A DNA stretch of 64,000 bases. It comes from Labia minor. Lineage: Eukaryota; Arthropoda; Insecta; Dermaptera; Spongiphoridae. Under the pieces are notes generated by a model, which worked only from the letters and a program-made list of their open reading frames with translations, did not search any database and was not told where the DNA came from. Position numbers and translations under genes: made by a program. Positions 25,176 through 36,575 of this stretch are shown in pieces (positions within the stretch are counted from its first letter, which is position 1; each line of letters opens with the position of its first letter). The stretch lies in the NCBI GenBank assembly GCA_963082975.1, contig OY720350.1:18818910-18882909 (forward strand). The letters are read 5' to 3'.

Positions 25176-25570
25176 TTCTTTACATCTTCTTATGGATGAC
25201 GTCACAGCTAGGGAGGACGAACATTTGGAATAAAAGTTGTCGCTTATCTGACCTCCCTTCCTCCCCTAGAAATTCCCATTCCCACTAAAAATGTTTATAA
25301 TATTTTTATTTATTAAATCAAACTAAATATTATTTTTTATTTCAATATTTTTAATGTTAATACAATAATTTTTATTTTATAATCTATAAAATAATTTAAT
25401 TATTTTAAAAAACGGCGGTCTTCATTTTTTTTTTACTCTCTACTGACTGTGACTGTAAGGATGCTCTGTGTGCTGTGAATCCCTTCCTTCTCAGTGTCGA
25501 ATAGAAATAGATGATATTACTTGGATAAATTTTTAAGATAAATAATTAATTTTATCAAATAAATATCTAA

Positions 25571-25586
25571 TTATTTTCAGGTAAGT
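25571..25586 (+). promoter_or_regulatory. Juxtaposed splice acceptor/donor, possible 5' UTR intron start
   Basis: TTATTTTCAG is followed immediately by GTAAGT. It is a strong donor for an intron ending at a plausible acceptor, TTACTTTTGTAG (26342-26353), before the transposase start at 26433. The same site also fits a zero-length-exon (ratchet) consensus. Confidence 0.4.
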
Positions 25587-25599
25587 TTATATATTTTTT

Positions 25600-26262
25600 A
25601 TTTTTTAATCTCATTATGCTAGCTAAAATTGTTTGTTTGTATTAATGGTTTCGAGGCAGGAAAAGTGATGGGGTTTGAAATTAATAGTGATAATATAAAA
25701 TAATTAGTATCAGAGCGAATAATATTTGCAAATAATTTAAATCGAGGTTGCAATCAGGAAATTATTATCAAAGGGGATCAAAATTAAAATATATAAAACA
25801 ATTATTTTTTCTGTTGTATTATATGGGTGGGAGGCATGGTCTATAACCCTGGGAGATGAGAGTAGATTCAGATTATTTGAGAATAGGATTCTTCCCTGCA
25901 TTTATTGGCCAAAGACAGATGAGGTCACCGGGGAATGGGGGAGACTGCATAACAAGAAATTGCATGGCCTCTCTGCATCTTCAGAAATAGTTAGGGTTAT
26001 AAAAGGGAAAAAGCTGCGATAGGCAGGGCACGTGGCTAGAATGGGAGAGGAAAAAGATATTGGTGGGGAGACCGATTGGAAAACGTCCGTGTGGAAGACC
26101 AATTGTGAACAGGGAGGACAATGTAGGAAGGAACGTGAGAGAGATGGGACAGGATAGGAGTTAGATGGATATAGCTCAGAATAGGGATACTCGGGGGGGG
26201 GGGTACAGGGGGCGGAGCCCCCGTCTAGGTGTGGAGAGCGCCGAAGGCGCTCGGAGCAGCTA
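25600..26262 (+). mobile_element. 5'-truncated retroelement fragment D2, nested in piggyBac
   Basis: Plus-strand copy of family D. It carries the C-terminal reverse transcriptase region and the same GC-rich 3' end (GGGGGCGGAGCCCCC, GAGCGCCGAAGGCGCTC, GAGCAGCTAG), ending at 26262 before a TAAATAAATAA tail. The 5' boundary is uncertain; the phrase CATTATGCTAGCTAAAATTG near 25615 also occurs near 34563. It sits inside the possible piggyBac 5' intron. Confidence 0.68.
25770..26185 (+). pseudogene. Reverse transcriptase C-terminal remnant (D2)
   Basis: Reading: IYKTIIFSVVLYGWEAWS, then DESRFRLFENRILPCIYWP, then SEIVRVIKGKKLR-stop-AGHVARMGEE, a frameshift, VGRPIGKRPCGRP and MDIAQNRDT. The order LYGxEAW, FE..IL..IY, VIK...LRWAGHVARM, GRRPxGRP and RD is standard for this class; here the W of LRWAGH is a stop. 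Confidence 0.82.
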
Positions 26263-26432
26263 GTAAATAAATAATTTAAATAATATATATTTTAATTTTA
26301 ATTTAAATAATATATATCTTTTAGAAATTTTCACTATTTCATTACTTTTGTAGAGAACGTCACGCGGTAAATACTCAAGTGTATGTCTAATTTATATTTG
26401 TGTTATAATTTGAAATTTTTTACAATTTAAAA

Positions 26433-27292
26433 ATGCCCAAACGACATTTATAAAAAGAAATTATAAATGAATTGGAAAGTAGTGATGACGAATTTTATTT
26501 GGACTCGTATGGCCATGAAGAAATAAATTCCTCTAGTAATAGTGACAGGGAAAGTTTTGAAGAAGAAGAGGAAATTGATATTAGCACAGATAGTGATATC
26601 GTAGTTGATAAAAAAAGAAGAACAGTGCCTTTACCAACGAGTTCAAGCAACAGTGAAGATGAGTATACCACTAAAAGGACAGACAACTATGGGCCATGGG
26701 TGGACGTCACTCTTCAAGACAATGTGCCATATAGGATCGATTTTACTTCCGGCCAAAAAACTGAAGGCCCACAAATCCCAGATAACTGCACAAAACCTAC
26801 AGATTTTTTTAAACTTTTTTTTTTCTGATGAACTTATCGAAAAAATAGTAGAAGAGACAAATATTTATGCTCGAAATAAAATAGAAAAAAAATCTGTCCA
26901 AACCGTCTACGTGGCATACGTGGGTTGATGTTACCGTAGAAGAAATTACAGCATTTATTGGAGTTACTCAAAATCGCCAAAATAAACGACCAATGACGCA
27001 TTTAAAGTTTGTTCGAGAAATAGTAGATGGACTGACAGCAAACTACCGAAAGGGATCAAAAATTTCAGGTAGACCATCAACGTCAGACAAGGAAGAACGA
27101 CTAAACGGCAAATTGCATATTTTGCGTAAAAATGAAGTAAAGAAAAAGGACTGTTTAGTATGTTCTGACCGAAAAGTCAAAGGAGGAAGACATGAAACAA
27201 GATATATCTGCAATACATGTACTCTAAAACCAGGATTACATATTGGGGAATGTTTTGAACGATATCATACAATGCAAAACTATAAAATGTAA
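26433..27292 (+). pseudogene. piggyBac transposase, core-deleted relic
   Basis: The natural start is ATG 26433 (MPKRHL), because the reading continues through a TAA at 26451 into KEIINELESSDDEF, the usual acidic N-terminus. The frame carries to PTDFFKLFF at about 26810, where a T10 run adds one base. It resumes as SDELIEKIVEETNIYAR, shifts again near 26900, and reads TWVDVTVEEITAFIGV. It then jumps directly to NKRPMTHLKFVREIVDGL, so the DDD catalytic core and most of the protein are missing. The C-terminal Cys-rich domain is intact: C-x2-C, C-x2-C, then C and H (27150-27280) before the TAA at 27290. One stop, two frameshifts and one large deletion make it non-functional as a transposase. An intact N-terminal ORF (from codon TTG 26472) remains. 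Confidence 0.88.
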
Positions 27293-27740
27293 TTTTTTTA
27301 TACATAACTTGTATCAATTTTACTATTTAAGATTCTTTTATTTTTCATATCATTAAGGCTAGTAATAAAAAACATAATGAATCCTCATAATTTTATGTAG
27401 TACAGCATTATTTTAGCTTTTCATGTGTATCCTATGTGTTTCTTCCAATTTAGAAGTTTTATTTTTTTTTTTAATTTTGAAAAATCACATAATGTATATA
27501 CATATATTAACAGTTATATAGATTTTCATTTTTCAAAGGAGTGTAAGATGATTAAATATGTTTATTTTCATAATTTTTTATACTAAACCGAAAAGTTAAA
27601 TTGTAATATGTTCGCATGAAAATATTTTCCTTTTGATCGAATATGAAAAAAAATTCCGAGTTGAGAGTAGTAGCCTTATCGAAAAAACTCCGAGTTGATT
27701 GTTAGTCTTATCGAATATATATACGAGTGCAAAGGGTTAA

Positions 27741-28247
27741 AAAGTTGAAAAAATAATTTAAAAATGAATTTAATTCAATCATTAATATAATCTACTAAAA
27801 TGTCAAAAAAAGGACTAAAAGTTGATAAACCGGCATTTCAGGTTGTTCAATTTCAATATGAAAGTTTCTATTATATCACAGAGATGAATGGAAAACATAA
27901 TAAATTTGAATATCTGATTAATTTTATTAAAGAAAAAAAATTATTTACTGGAAAATGCTAATTATCGTATTATAAAAAAAATATACTGTTTTGTTCGTGT
28001 TGGAAATAGGGTCTCCAAAAGAAAGAAGAGATTACTATAAAGATCTTCTGATGGCAGACTATATAAAGAAGAGTGGGATTATGAAGTGGGTAAGTGGACT
28101 GTTCCTTGAAGATGGAAGAATTACTATATTCCAATATAGTATATATATTTCTTTCTTGCACTGAATATGTACATAATATAAATATCTATATAAAATGTTG
28201 CTGTGCATACACTTAATTTATGTCTTGTTATTTTTTTTCTTGTATTT

Positions 28248-28279
<32 letters not shown>

Positions 28280-28563
28280 GAACGTTCTAGATTCTTCTTA
28301 GATGAATTATTAAAAATATTAAAATAACATAGGAGGGGGGAAACGAAATAGTATATGTGGTGCAGGGGGGACTCTTAAGGGGCCACTTGAATCACAGTTT
28401 CACTTGTTCGCAGCACTAGAGGCGCTGCTGGAACTAATTTTAATTCATTTTAAATGTCGTAAATATCTGACAGCTTACATCCGCTAATCCGCTGCGATTC
28501 GCTTGTATCCGCTATTATCTGACGCCGTCCAATTGCGTTAAATATGGTTCCTAGAGTAAGTAT
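27741..28563. other. Intergenic DNA
   Basis: AT-rich with a (TA)n run at about 28247-28271. A base-balanced stretch at 28375-28560 (AGCACTAGAGGCGCTGCTGG) has no identified function. Confidence 0.45.
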
Positions 28564-29561
28564 AATCTAATCAAAAACATACCTGTTAAAAAGGGGGCCA
28601 AGTTCCTATCGGCTATTTGTTTGCCTAAAAAAGGGTTCAAATCCATCCCAATGCCAAGTTTAGATGCACTTCAAAATCATTCATAATCATTTTTATCAAC
28701 AGCCTGATCCACTGGTAAACATTTGGCATTCCAAAGAATCGCCACCACACCCAGTCCTCCGCCTCCTGCATCCAGGCACGCCACTTTATTCACGTCAACG
28801 GCCCATCTGGCCGAAATTCACTTTACCATACACCCAACTTAAAATATGGTATAGTTGTTAAAATACGTAGGTACATGGTTTAAAATATCTAAAATTATAA
28901 TACTTAGAAATTTAAACTTAGCAGGTTTTCGTACTGTACGTAACACTAGATTAATTGTATAATTATATTTATTATTTAAATATATAATTTAACCTGCTAA
29001 TTCTAAGTATTAAAATTGTAGATATTTTAAACCAAGTACCTACGTATTTTAACAACTATACCATATTTTAAGTTGGGTATATGGTAAAGTGAATTTCGGC
29101 CAGATGAACCGTTGACGTGAATAAAGTGGCGTGTAGTGTGCCTGGATGCAGGAGGCGGAGGACTTGGTGTGGGACTGAGTGTTTTGTACATCACGAAAAC
29201 CTGCCAAGTTCAAATTTCTAAGTATTATAATTTTAGATATTTTAAACCATGTACCTACGTATTTTAACAACTATACCATATTTTAAGTTGGGTGTATGGT
29301 AAAGTGAATTTCGGCCAGATGGACCGTTGACGTGAATAAAGTGGCGTGCCTGGATGCAGGAGGCGGAGGACTGGGTGTGGTGGCGATTCTTTGGAATGCC
29401 AAATGTTTACCAGTGGATCAGGCTGTTGATAAAAATGATTATGAATGATTTTGAAGTGCATCTAAACTTGGCATTGGGATGGATTTGAACCCTTTTTTAG
29501 GCAAACAAATAGCCGATAGGAACTTGGCCCCCTTTTTAACAGGTATGTTTTTGATTAGATT
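28564..29561. mobile_element. Fold-back palindrome with 376-bp arms
   Basis: The left arm 28564-28939 is repeated in reverse complement at 29186-29561 with only a few differences. The 246-bp centre (28940-29185) holds a further, shorter copy of the arm (about 28990-29185, same orientation as the right arm). Each arm has a perfect B-box-like GGTTCAAATCC (28635-28645 and inverted at 29480-29490). The arm frames give identical 60+ residue peptides on both strands because of the symmetry; I regard them as non-coding. No target duplication was found, so the class is open (fold-back transposon or SINE-related inverted dimer). Confidence 0.75.
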
Positions 29562-30827
29562 TCAATACTTTTTTTTAAGGAAGCTTTCCTTTTTGTGCCG
29601 CGCCCGCGTCTATTCTTAGCCTTTGAAGTAATTTTGTGTTTAAAAAAATTGCAAATTTTTTTAAATTAAAATTATATTTGTTTATATATTAAATATAATA
29701 ATTTTATTTGTTCTTTTATTTTATAGTTCTGAATTTCCAACTTGTATTGAATAATAAATAATTAGAACTATTAATTAATTAATTGAAAATTATATAGAAA
29801 CTGTTAAGTTATAACAATAAAAATAAACAAACTAATTAATTTAAATTATAAAGTAAAATGGTTTAACTCTATTATATATATTTATAATTTACACCTAACG
29901 CTACTTGTAAAGGTAAAATGTCACTTCCGGTAGTCAGATCATGATGAAATTTGGTATCTGAATTTTTTTCATATTTTTAAATCTATATACAAAATATGAA
30001 GCAAATATCTCGAAGCAAACTGGTACTTTGCTTGAAAGGTAAACGCAACCAGTGTAGGTAAAGTACCACTTCCGGTTAACCGATTTTGACGAAATTTTAA
30101 AAGAAATCTACAAACTGTGAATAATATCGGTGTACCAAATTTCGAAGTCCTAGCTTGATTAGTTTCTGACAAAACCAATGAATTCGTTTGAATTCGTTAA
30201 AATCGCATTGATATTCGATTATAACAACTCAAGCTTGACCGATTTCTTAAATTTCATAATTTATTGTTAACCTACTTATAACACACGACCTGTATGCCAA
30301 ATTTCATAGCGCTAGGACAATTGGAAATACCCTAAGAATTTTGTTGACCAATCAGTGAATCAGTTCCAAAATAAGCCATTTTCACAGGGTCTTATTTCAG
30401 GATCTACTGAAGCTATAACTATGAAATTTGGCATACTGCTTTAGTTCTAGTATATGACTACGTAGATAAAATTTTATCTCTGTACTTGCAATAGGCACTG
30501 AGATACAGGGGGGTCAAAAGTGACTCCAAACCATTCGTGTAAATATACTTACGGCATGCGCGCGGCTTGCTGGAACTTGGCCGGCGCACTGCCGTGCGCA
30601 TAGATTAATATAATTTTTTTCTCAATTAGTTCGTGTTTACATCCCTATGAATGAAGTGGCGCTAAACGCAGTTTCAAAATTTAACATTGCGTGTCCCTGC
30701 CCTGATGTGGTGTCATCTAATCATTTAAAATCCAACAGTTCGAATTTTCATAACTATATTTATAATATTAAAATCATTTTCATTGATATTAAAAAGTAAT
30801 ACATATAAATAAAAAAAATAAACAATA
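29562..30827. repeat. Relic of unidentified element(s) with repeated AAATTTGGTA-type wording
   Basis: Three phrases around ATGAAATTTGGTAT or ATGAAATTTGGCAT (29941, 30115 inverted, 30419) and CACTTCCGGTTAACCGATTT (30068) recall the bodies of HINE-B and HINE-A. A GC-rich patch with GGCATGCGCGCGGC is at 30542-30600. No ends could be set. Confidence 0.4.
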
Positions 30828-30835
30828 ATGTAAGT

Positions 30836-31034
30836 CATAGGAGTCCAAATTACGACCTGTGGGCCAAATCTGGCTGAATTTAAAGTTTTTGAAAAATTTT
30901 ATTTAAATATGTATTACAATATACAATTATACTGAGAGTTAAACAAATTTCTTTTTAGTATTAATATTCAATTATAATATTCATAGTAGCAACTCCCAAA
31001 CCAGCCCTTGGGGAAAAAACTTTGGAAATCTCTG
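30836..31034. mobile_element. hAT MITE, 199 bp (hAT-3)
   Basis: Starts CATAGGAGTCCAAATTACGA and, on the other strand, CAGAGATTTCCAAAG. It is flanked by the perfect 8-bp duplication ATGTAAGT (30828-30835 and 31035-31042). Subterminal GTGGGCCAAAT and CCAGCCCTTGG recall hAT-1. No coding. Confidence 0.85.
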
Positions 31035-31340
31035 ATGTAAGTGAATCTTTCTGCTATTAAAAAAATAATATAAAATATACGGTTCTTTTTTTTTGAGGAA
31101 ATGATTCTTTCTAAAGCTATTTGTTTTTATTTCCAACATATGATAATTAAAGGAAGTTTCAGTGTCATTTTATGTTCAGTAAAAAGAGATTTTGCAGTCG
31201 TTGCCTGATTTTTAGAAACGTTTAGACATTTTTTATCCAAATTTCAGCCAAGCGAAAAATGATATAAACATGTGTGTTTAGCCTGACTACATTAGAGAAA
31301 TTATTTTATTTCTATATTTATAAAAAAAAGAAAAAATAAG

Positions 31341-31919
31341 CTGGAGTGTCTCCACTCGACTATCTCGCAATTTGAATTGGATTAAATAACATATAATATA
31401 TTATATTTAAATTAAAATTAAATAATTATAAATTATAAATTAAAATTAATAAATAATATTTATTAAATCAGCGCATGTTTGGCTCTTTGTTGATGGCACC
31501 ACGTCACGTGTTGGCGCGTGATTTGCAGGGTTAAAAAATTAATTCTGATTCTTTCAGCGATTCAATCAAGCTGAAATTCTATATATAGCAGTTTTATACA
31601 ATTTTTAATCATGTGAAAAACTATCAAACATATATCTTTATTTTTACGGTCACTTTAGAGGAAAAATAATCAAAACGTGGCAGGTAATGACCCTCTTCCA
31701 GTTGAGCTACATTTCTCAAAAGTGGAGCGAAAACTACAAATTTTTAATAATGTCCATGTACCAAATTTCAAGATTCTAGCTCAAACCATTTTCGCGTAAT
31801 CTTGTCTACATTCAGATATGTTTCCTCTACTGATTCAGGAACCTTCAAAACGTATAAAAACATCAAAATCTCAACATCGAAAATTTTCGTGATCTCAATA
31901 CAATCTCTGGCGAGATAGT
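31341..31919 (-). mobile_element. HINE-A copy A5
   Basis: Full-length minus-strand copy with the 3' hairpin at the left and GCGAGATAGT at the right. The CA tract is lost. About 70 bp beyond its 5' end (31920-31990) are also found beyond copy A8. Confidence 0.87.
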
Positions 31920-33295
31920 AAAAAGCAAGAGAGAAAATATATTATTAATTCATCCTTGATATTCTTCATAAAATCAAAAAAATTATTAATTTATTAAAAA
32001 ACATAGAAATCTAATAGTTTTATTTGCGGAAATAGAAATATGAAAAGGTTCAATCATCATCACTTAATGAATGCTCTTATTTTCTTTTTAAATGTCAAGG
32101 CAAAATAGGAATTGATTTTTCTATTCATAAAGCCTTTTCTTTTTTCCCTTGATATCAAATAAAATCTACGACATAGGAAACCACTCTCCTGTCAAAGAAA
32201 TGAACGCCAACGTCTATATTTTCTTTACTGATGTATATTTTTTTATTATTATTTATTATTATTATTATTTTATTTTATTTTATTTTATTCTTTTTTGATC
32301 CTTGAGCGAAAAATCTCTTTTATTATGGTGGCCAGTGGAGATCGTCTTGTCTTGATACAATCAAATATTTTCAATTTTAAATTTCTCTCCCTATTAAGGT
32401 CCCCCCTTCTTCCTTGACATAATAACAAGCGAACCAATACTTGAAATTAGGTTTGTTATCCGGCCGAATAGAGTCCGATCGGATTTCTTTTACATTACAG
32501 AGGGTTAAAAAAAAAGAATGGAATTTAAAATCTGACAAGGGTGGAGAGAGAGAGCGAGAGAGAGTTTTTAAGGGCAAGTCGACGACTACTAGTGAAGGGT
32601 GGCGTTCACTAAAAAGGGATTCTTTTTTTAACAGCCATCTGGCCACGGATGAATGCGATCTCACCACGCTTGTTGATTTAATTAATCGCCAATTCTATTT
32701 TTTTTTAAGCGCTAAATATCATTGCCGCGTTTTGACAGAATGTCGACTTTGACATCACACCCAAGAACTGTCAAATGGAAACTGTCAAAAGGGGAGATGG
32801 GGATGCGTAAAGTGGCCAAGGACAATCACACTATTAATATATTTCTTGAAAGACCACCAGAATAGAAATTAAATCAATTCTTTCAGGCTAAACAATCGAT
32901 TCATTCCATTAATTCGCATCCATGTGTTCAACCAATCATGAAAATTAAAACTAAAATGTAATTCCTTTCAATCAAAGGATTTGTTGAATACTATTATGTT
33001 AATTTTATACTAAAGTATAATTTTAAAACTATCCATAATAAAAATCTTAGCTATTTATTTTCTGTCATATGTTTTTTGAAATTCTAAATTTCATAAACTT
33101 GGCTAAATTCAAACTCTCAATATCAACATTCAGGATATAATTTATTAAAATTAAAAAAAATATCAATATATGTAGAGTTTTGCCAATAAATCTTATCTTA
33201 TTCTACTAGCAAAAATTATATACTTATATATTTGTATTTTTGAGATATTAAACCGTTCTAAAGATTTTTTTTTAAATTTATAAAGAAAATTCGAT
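31920..33295. other. Intergenic DNA with base-balanced island
   Basis: The first 70 bp duplicate the flank of A8. A (TTTTA)n run is at 32266-32290 and an AG-rich patch at 32540-32570. The stretch 32395-32830 is less AT-rich and has overlapping frames on both strands (96 and 103 codons), neither resembling a known protein. Confidence 0.45.
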
Positions 33296-33952
33296 CTGTA
33301 TTGGTTTCAGCCTCGGGAAAAATCATCTTTGTTAATTTTGTTCTTAATTTAAAATAGGAATCTTTATAATAATAAGTTGACCTGTGGCCAGGCACAGAAC
33401 CGACCGACGATTTGAAATAAATTAATTTCCAGTTACAGATACAATTTCAAATAATTTAAATGTATCTATTAACGCAATAAAAAACAGATATGGACATAAC
33501 AATAATATTTTTAATTTTATTTTATTTATAATATTTAAGAAGGCGCTGGCTGTGACGTCATGAAGGGTTTTAAATTAAGAAAAACTAACGAAGATGATAT
33601 TACCCGAACAATATTTGTGGAGATATGTAAAAAATATCTTCATGTGAAATTTGGTGTGAAAATAAGCCTTCCCTTCCTATCGTCGATTGGTAATACTACC
33701 ACTTTCGGATTCCAGATATATAAAAGTTGATCAATTCATCATACTGATGCATTAATTAAATATACCAAATTTTATCAAAATCGTTCACGCTGTACACGTC
33801 CATATAGGCACACAGACGGACGGACGGACAAATATCATGCTAAAAATACTTTTTTCTGTTAAAAAAATTGCATATTTCGTGGAGATATGTAAAAATCTCC
33901 ACATGTGAAATTTGGTGTAAAAACAATATCTCCCTTACTATCGTCGGTCGGT
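33296..33952 (-). mobile_element. HINE-B copy B3 plus adjoining fragment
   Basis: The main copy 33371-33952 has the hairpin end at the left (AATAAGTTGACCTGTGGCCA) and ACCGACCGACG at the right. A detached 60-bp piece of the same family in the opposite orientation (TATTGGTTTCAGCCTCGG) lies at 33298-33357, outside the terminal hairpin. Confidence 0.83.
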
Positions 33953-34187
33953 AAAAAAAATAACGCCGGGCAACCCCGGACAGCGCTTCCTTAAATACAA
34001 AATATTATAAATAAAATAAAATTAAAAATATGTATTTTAATAATATATTTTGTAATCAAAATTATGAAATATATATTATGTCATATCCACAGGCCATAAT
34101 TTTCTGTCTTTCAGTGTATTAAATACGTACGTTTAAGGGCTGTATGTTTTATGACTATTTTTTTTTATTTATGGTTTATTTAAAAAT

Positions 34188-34437
34188 CTGGAGTGTCTCC
34201 TCTCGACTATCTCGCAAATTTGAATTGGATTAAATAACATATATTAATTTAAATTAAATTCAATTAATTAAATTATAAATTAAAATTAATAAATATTATT
34301 TATTAGACCAACGTATGTTTGGCTCTTTGTTATTGGCACCACGTCACGTGCTGGCGCGTGAGATTTGCAGTGTTGCAATTAATTTTGGTACTTTCAGCGA
34401 TTGAATCAAGCTGAAATTCTATATATAGTAGTTTTAT
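34188..34437 (-). mobile_element. HINE-A copy A6, truncated
   Basis: Only the 3' hairpin end and about 250 bp remain. It stops inside the TATATAGTAGTTTTAT segment, where family C begins. Confidence 0.82.
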
Positions 34438-34440
34438 TTA

Positions 34441-36116
34441 AAGAACCGAGCGGCGGCTCGGTGAACCAGGTACTATATACCTATACATAGTACCTGATTG
34501 TATATATTAGCTTATACTTTTATTAATTATTTATAATTTACGAATCATGTTTATCTAATCTTATTATGCTAGCTAAAATTGTATATATATATAACCATTG
34601 GTTCTCAAAAACCGCTCTAACGATTTTTTTCAAATTCACACTAGATATAGTATTTATAAAGAAAAATTGAGTTTTATTGATCACATCTCTTGAAACTTAC
34701 AGCTTCATTATTAATTTCTTAATTGAAAATTATATATGGGTGTGACGTCATCAATTTTACTTCAATATTTTTTTATATTTAAAATATTTTAAAATAAAAT
34801 AAATTTCGAAATAAAATTAAAAATATTTATTTTTAATAATATATATATATATATATATTTATTAATCTTAATTAATTAATTATTAACAAAAAAATACGGT
34901 TGGTTGATTCCCGCTTTTTTTTAAATGAATTGTATTAACATTTTTTTATATATTTAAAATATTTTAAAATTCATTATTTAATTTCAAAATAAAATTAAAA
35001 ATATTTATTTTTAATAAAATATATATATATATTTATTAATCACTCTCAAAAAAAACAAAAACAAAAACAAAAAAACATCTACGTCTGCTAAGAGATTAAA
35101 AAATGTCGTTTTCATCATCTAACTATTATTAGTCTAATGGGTAGAGCGACTGTTTTGAATAGTCAACTTAGCAGGATCGAAACCGGCGGGAAAAAATTTT
35201 TTTTTTTTTTTATCTATTATTTTATATTTATTTATTCATTGTTCTTTGATTAAATTTAATTTCTTTTATTTTATTTTATTAATTAAAATGATGCAACATT
35301 TAATAATTGTAATATTGTAATAAATTTTATTTTTTTTATTTTATTAATTACTTATTAGTCATTAACTAATAATTTAATATTAATTCAAAATTTTATAAAT
35401 TTTTATTATTTAATTTTGCTTTTGTTTATATATATATTTTAATTAACTTATCTTATCTTTTAATTTATATATGGACAAATGACACTCATATTGAAATTTG
35501 ACTCCCGCCTTTTTTTAAAAGATATTTTTTTTATATTTAAAATATTTTAAAATTTTTTATTTAATTTCGAAATAAAATTAAAAATATATATTTTAATAAT
35601 ATTTTATAATTATAAATTACGATATATATTTATCATTCTTCCAATAAAAAAAAAATATTCATGCACTTAGAAACATATCTAATAATACATATTTATGTAT
35701 TATTGAGGACCCCAAGTTCCATGCAATGATGCAACATTTAATAATTGTAATAAATAATTAAAGAATTGTATATCAGCTCGGTGTCCCAAGTATTAATATT
35801 ACCAGCCAAACCCAATATAATAATGAATTATTTTTTTTTAACTTAATTACCTAGCCGAGGCTCGGGGTCCCGGTGTGATCTTAATATATTGTCAGAATTA
35901 GATAAATAATGTAGAGAAAAATTATTTAAAAATAGATATTTATTTAAATGAAATAAAATTATTTAATTTACAGAATGAAAATGTCTATAATAATGTCTAA
36001 ACATTTTTTCGAGCGACAGCTCGGTATCCCAGGTATTAATATTACCAGCCAAACCCAATAATAATGAATCATTTTTTTTAACTTAAGTACCGAGCCGAGG
36101 CTCGGGGTCCCGGTAC
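34441..36116. repeat. Family C: hairpin-bounded, internally tandem repeat region
   Basis: Four GC hairpins of the form CCGAGC-n4-GCTCGG or close variants lie at 34446-34461, 35853-35870, 36010-36025 and 36091-36107, each near a GGTACC/TACCTGG-like motif. A 243-bp unit is duplicated (35774 and 36017), containing TTAATATTACCAGCCAAACC. Between 34740 and 35640 three diverged copies of an AT-rich unit (CCCGC then T-run, then TTCGAAATAAAATTAAAAAT) occur. The hairpins and T-rich flanks suggest another Helentron-type family, but I could not define two ends. Confidence 0.5.
35122..35191 (+). pseudogene. tRNA-like relic (anticodon loop reads TTG)
   Basis: A D-arm-like CTAATGGGTAGAGC is followed by an anticodon stem GACTG/TAGTC closing a 7-nt loop TTTTGAA (anticodon TTG, Gln type) and a degenerate B box, GGATCGAAACC. 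The acceptor ends do not pair, so it is a relic or the head of a SINE rather than a working tRNA. Confidence 0.45.
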
Positions 36117-36199
36117 TTATTATAAAAATATTACCAATGAGTAGAATAATATTAATTTATTGGTTCAACCAATTAGTATGAACGTAATTTTATTTATTA
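36117..36199. repeat. 83-bp direct repeat, left flank of D3
   Basis: Identical base for base to 37344-37426. It begins TTATTATAAAAATATTACC and ends GTAATTTTATTTATTA. Confidence 0.95.
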
Positions 36200-36394
36200 C
36201 TAGCTGCTCAGAGCTCCTTCGTCGCTCTTCACATCTAGACGGGGGCTCCGCCCCCTGTACCCCCGAGTGGTACATAGTATTTGGTTGAAAGTAGTAAAAG
36301 GTTTTCATCCATTTTGTTTCAAACAATGTATAACATAGAACATTCATTTCTTATTGTGTGATTATTTAAAATATATTTTAATTTATTTAGTAAA

Positions 36395-36575
36395 TTTCTG
36401 TAATTGCAATTGCCGAATCTCCTATTATATTTAAGTCGTCTGGGTCACCTAATATTTTACAATTGATTTCCACATCTTACTCTTTCTTTACTACCTTCAA
36501 GATAAATTTTAAGATCAAAATTTGAAAAAGTTTATCCGGATCTATTGAGTCATGCGTAGGTTTTACTAAAGTCTA
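36395..36575 (-). pseudogene. Reverse transcriptase motif A/C remnant (D3)
   Basis: The minus strand reads DFSKTYA, a frame break, then HDSIDPDKLFQIL and further on CKILGDPDDLNIIGDSA. The frame break in motif A is the same as in D1. The motif-C box is degraded to D-P-D-D. Confidence 0.68.

Larger units (their letters stand above)
25036..27736 (+). mobile_element. Non-autonomous piggyBac element, 2.70 kb
   Basis: The perfect 15-bp terminal repeat CCCTTTGCACTCGTA is found at 25036-25050 and inverted at 27722-27736. TTAA duplications lie at 25032-25035 and 27737-27740. TTAA and a CCC start are diagnostic of piggyBac. The left subterminal zone has three tandem 44-45-bp units, each with the palindrome GTCGCC-AACTA-GGCGAC. 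The right has two units of ACTCCGAGTTGA...CTTATCGA type. The interior encodes a broken transposase (26433-27292). A retroelement fragment (D2) lies between the left end and the coding part. Confidence 0.9.

Noticed and set aside
32377-32752. Overlapping frames of 96 and 103 codons on opposite strands
   Set aside because: Mutually shadowing in a base-balanced island; neither peptide resembles a known protein.
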